Source of the DNA: Durusdinium trenchii
Lineage: Eukaryota; Sar; Dinophyceae; Suessiales; Symbiodiniaceae
Assembly: GCA_963970005.1 (NCBI GenBank)
Contig: CAXAMN010013891.1
Span: 1,074,010-1,138,009, forward strand
Reading direction: 5' to 3'
Length of the DNA: 64,000 nucleotides
This document shows, piece by piece, positions 62,954 through 64,000 of the stretch (position 1 is the stretch's first letter; the number at the start of each line of letters is the position of its first letter). The position numbers and the translations under genes are program-made. The notes beneath the pieces are model-generated. The model made no database searches. It was not told the DNA's origin and worked only from the letters and a program-made list of their open reading frames with translations.

Positions 62954-63133
62954 ATGGAGCGGAGACGTGATGAGGAACACCTGCAAGACGTGATGCCCTT
63001 GGCCATCGTGGGAGCCAACGGCTGTGGGAATCTCGCCGTCTCCGTGCCTCGGTGGACGGCCCAGGTGGACGGTACGGCCGAAGTGGCGCGGAGAAGCGGT
63101 CTGGGAATGTCCAAGCTGGTCCTGAAGAAGGGG
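62954..63133 (+). CDS. Well-bounded 60-codon exon
   Basis: From ATG 62954 to AAGGGG|GTAGGG, phase 0: MERRRDEEHLQDVMPLAIVG, ANGCGNLAVSVPRWTAQVDG, TAEVARRSGLGMSKLVLKKG. Good hydrophobic/charged alternation. AIVGANGCG vaguely recalls a nucleotide-binding loop (GxxGxG), but this is weak. Minus frames are Pro-rich. Possibly the same gene as 63444. Confidence 0.55.
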
Positions 63134-63335
63134 GTAGGGATTGTGTTAGATTGTTTTGGTCATACATGTCCAATTCTCAGTGTCGGTCATACTTGCCAAA
63201 AGTTATGTTGTGTTGTTTTGGTCATTGAACGCAGAACGCATCAATGGAATCTCCCGCGAGCCAGGAAACGAAGAAAGAGGGACTGCTCAAAACTGTTTCG
63301 TTCTTTTCTGCTTGTTTTCTTCCCTTATCTTCCCT

Positions 63336-63390
63336 ATTAGGTTGGAGGGAGGCCATTGCCATCGCTATTAGGTTGGAGGCCATCGCTATG
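63336..63390. repeat. Duplicated CTATTAGGTTGGAGG...GGCCAT motif
   Basis: CTATTAGGTTGGAGG occurs at 63336 and 63366 followed by GGCCATTGCC and CCATCGCTATG; the word GTTGGAGGCCATCG is also duplicated at 20321 and 20342. Confidence 0.55.
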
Positions 63391-63443
63391 ATTGTTCCCT
63401 GTCCAGGACAGCTTGATTCCTTTTCCCTTGGGCTGCTGGCAAG

Positions 63444-63620
63444 ACTTCCCCTACGGCGACGACGAGGCGGCACGTCTGCGGGCCTTGAACAAGTTGGTGC
63501 AGATCTGGAAGTTCAGCGACCAGGAGGCGGAATCCTACTGTACCTCGGCCTGGAAGTGGGTGAAGAGCAGAGCGCTTTCAGCGCCATGCTGCGCAGGAGC
63601 GAGTTCCGATTCTTCGGAGG
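63444..63620 (+). CDS. Convincing helical exon
   Basis: GGGCTGCTGGCAAG|ACTTCC opens DFPYGDDEAARLRALNKLVQ, IWKFSDQEAESYCTSAWKWV, KSRALSAPCCAGASSDSSE, to CGGAGG|GTTTAG. Amphipathic helices with natural composition. Function unknown. Confidence 0.55.
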
Positions 63621-64000
63621 GTTTAGGGGGGGGCGATCGACTGAAAGCAGTGATGAAAGTGAATGCTTGGCTCATTTTTGATATGTTGGCTGGTTTCGAA
63701 GGGAGTTGCGGGGGCGGTTCATGTCCATCTCCAAAGACGATGGATACGATGGTCAGATAGGACTTGCAAGTTTGTGAAAAGGGGTGCATCGACAGTCACA
63801 GTCGATGTCACGACGGTACTTCGTCTTTAGGTATTTCGAAGAAAGAAGCATCCGAGTCTGCTAGGCCGCTAGGCGCCAAAAAGAAGGATCAAAACCAGAG
63901 ATCTCGCGTTTCGGGGGGGTTGAAACTTCTTCCGATTTGATTTGACACTGCTGGCCAATGGGCATTGGATATGAAACAGGACACCTTAGATAGAGGAAAC
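63621..64000. other. Right edge, no supported gene
   Basis: Intron or spacer after the last exon; nothing recognised in the last 380 bases. Confidence 0.4.

Noticed and set aside
62646-63173. 175-codon minus ORF, Pro/Arg-rich
   Set aside because: It overlaps the phase-0 + exon 62954-63133, which has a consensus donor; the minus peptide looks like an antisense mirror of GC-rich codons.
1-64000. tRNA, rRNA, snRNA or intact spliced-leader sequence
   Set aside because: Looked for CCA-type tRNA arms, rRNA core words and the dinoflagellate spliced-leader motif by eye; none convincing. A covariance-model search would be decisive.

Overview
The window looks like nuclear DNA of a dinoflagellate, most likely a Symbiodiniaceae-type genome. 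This is inferred. There are no prokaryotic operons or long contiguous genes apart from one HNH-nuclease gene. Short GC-rich blocks with protein-like frames (75 to 250 bases) sit between AG and GT splice-like borders, usually AG|G acceptors, and are separated by hundreds of bases of non-coding DNA. That DNA is packed with small palindromic elements. The two recognisable protein types, a tandem NUMOD4/HNH nuclease and an FGQYKG/YVKWV (ExoX-C-like) segment, are of kinds I associate with dinoflagellate genomes. I saw no intact dinoflagellate spliced leader, rRNA or tRNA gene.

Layout. 0-0.64 kb: 3' end of an ORF with an ExoX-C-like motif. 1.4-16 kb: scattered candidate exons, mostly best on the + strand. 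Notable blocks are at 3.2, 5.7, 6.6, 9.3, 10.4, 11.1 and 14.3-15.2 kb, with hairpin elements between them. 17.4-18.6 kb: the HNH gene, the clearest gene here. 19.8-51 kb: a long run of candidate exons (best at 29.1, 30.8, 31.7, 32.2, 35.0, 38.0, 39.4, 42.4, 42.9, 43.4, 44.2 and 48.8 kb) set in introns and spacers holding at least six families of about 60-130 bp palindromic elements. 51.5-56.6 kb: a repeat-dominated block without convincing genes except one exon at 53.9 kb. It holds a 1.2-kb element with inverted ends built from ATGTAACTT motifs, then four different minisatellites. 56.7-63.7 kb: gene-rich again, with a tandemly duplicated cysteine-motif gene segment (56.8-58.5 kb), a two-exon glycosyltransferase-like gene (60.4-61.5 kb) and two more well-bounded exons (63.0 and 63.5 kb).

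Almost all well-bounded exons read on the + strand, consistent with the one-directional gene clusters known in dinoflagellates. I cannot join exons into genes with certainty: no start, SL-addition or poly(A) sites are visible, and in GC-rich blocks two or three frames may be open. Exon calls are therefore exon-level, with confidence reflecting frame quality and splice borders. Strand conflicts are noted.

The products do not form one pathway that I can see. Mobile DNA is the common theme: a homing-type nuclease, a retroelement-associated motif, and many short inverted-repeat elements, some directly abutting exons.
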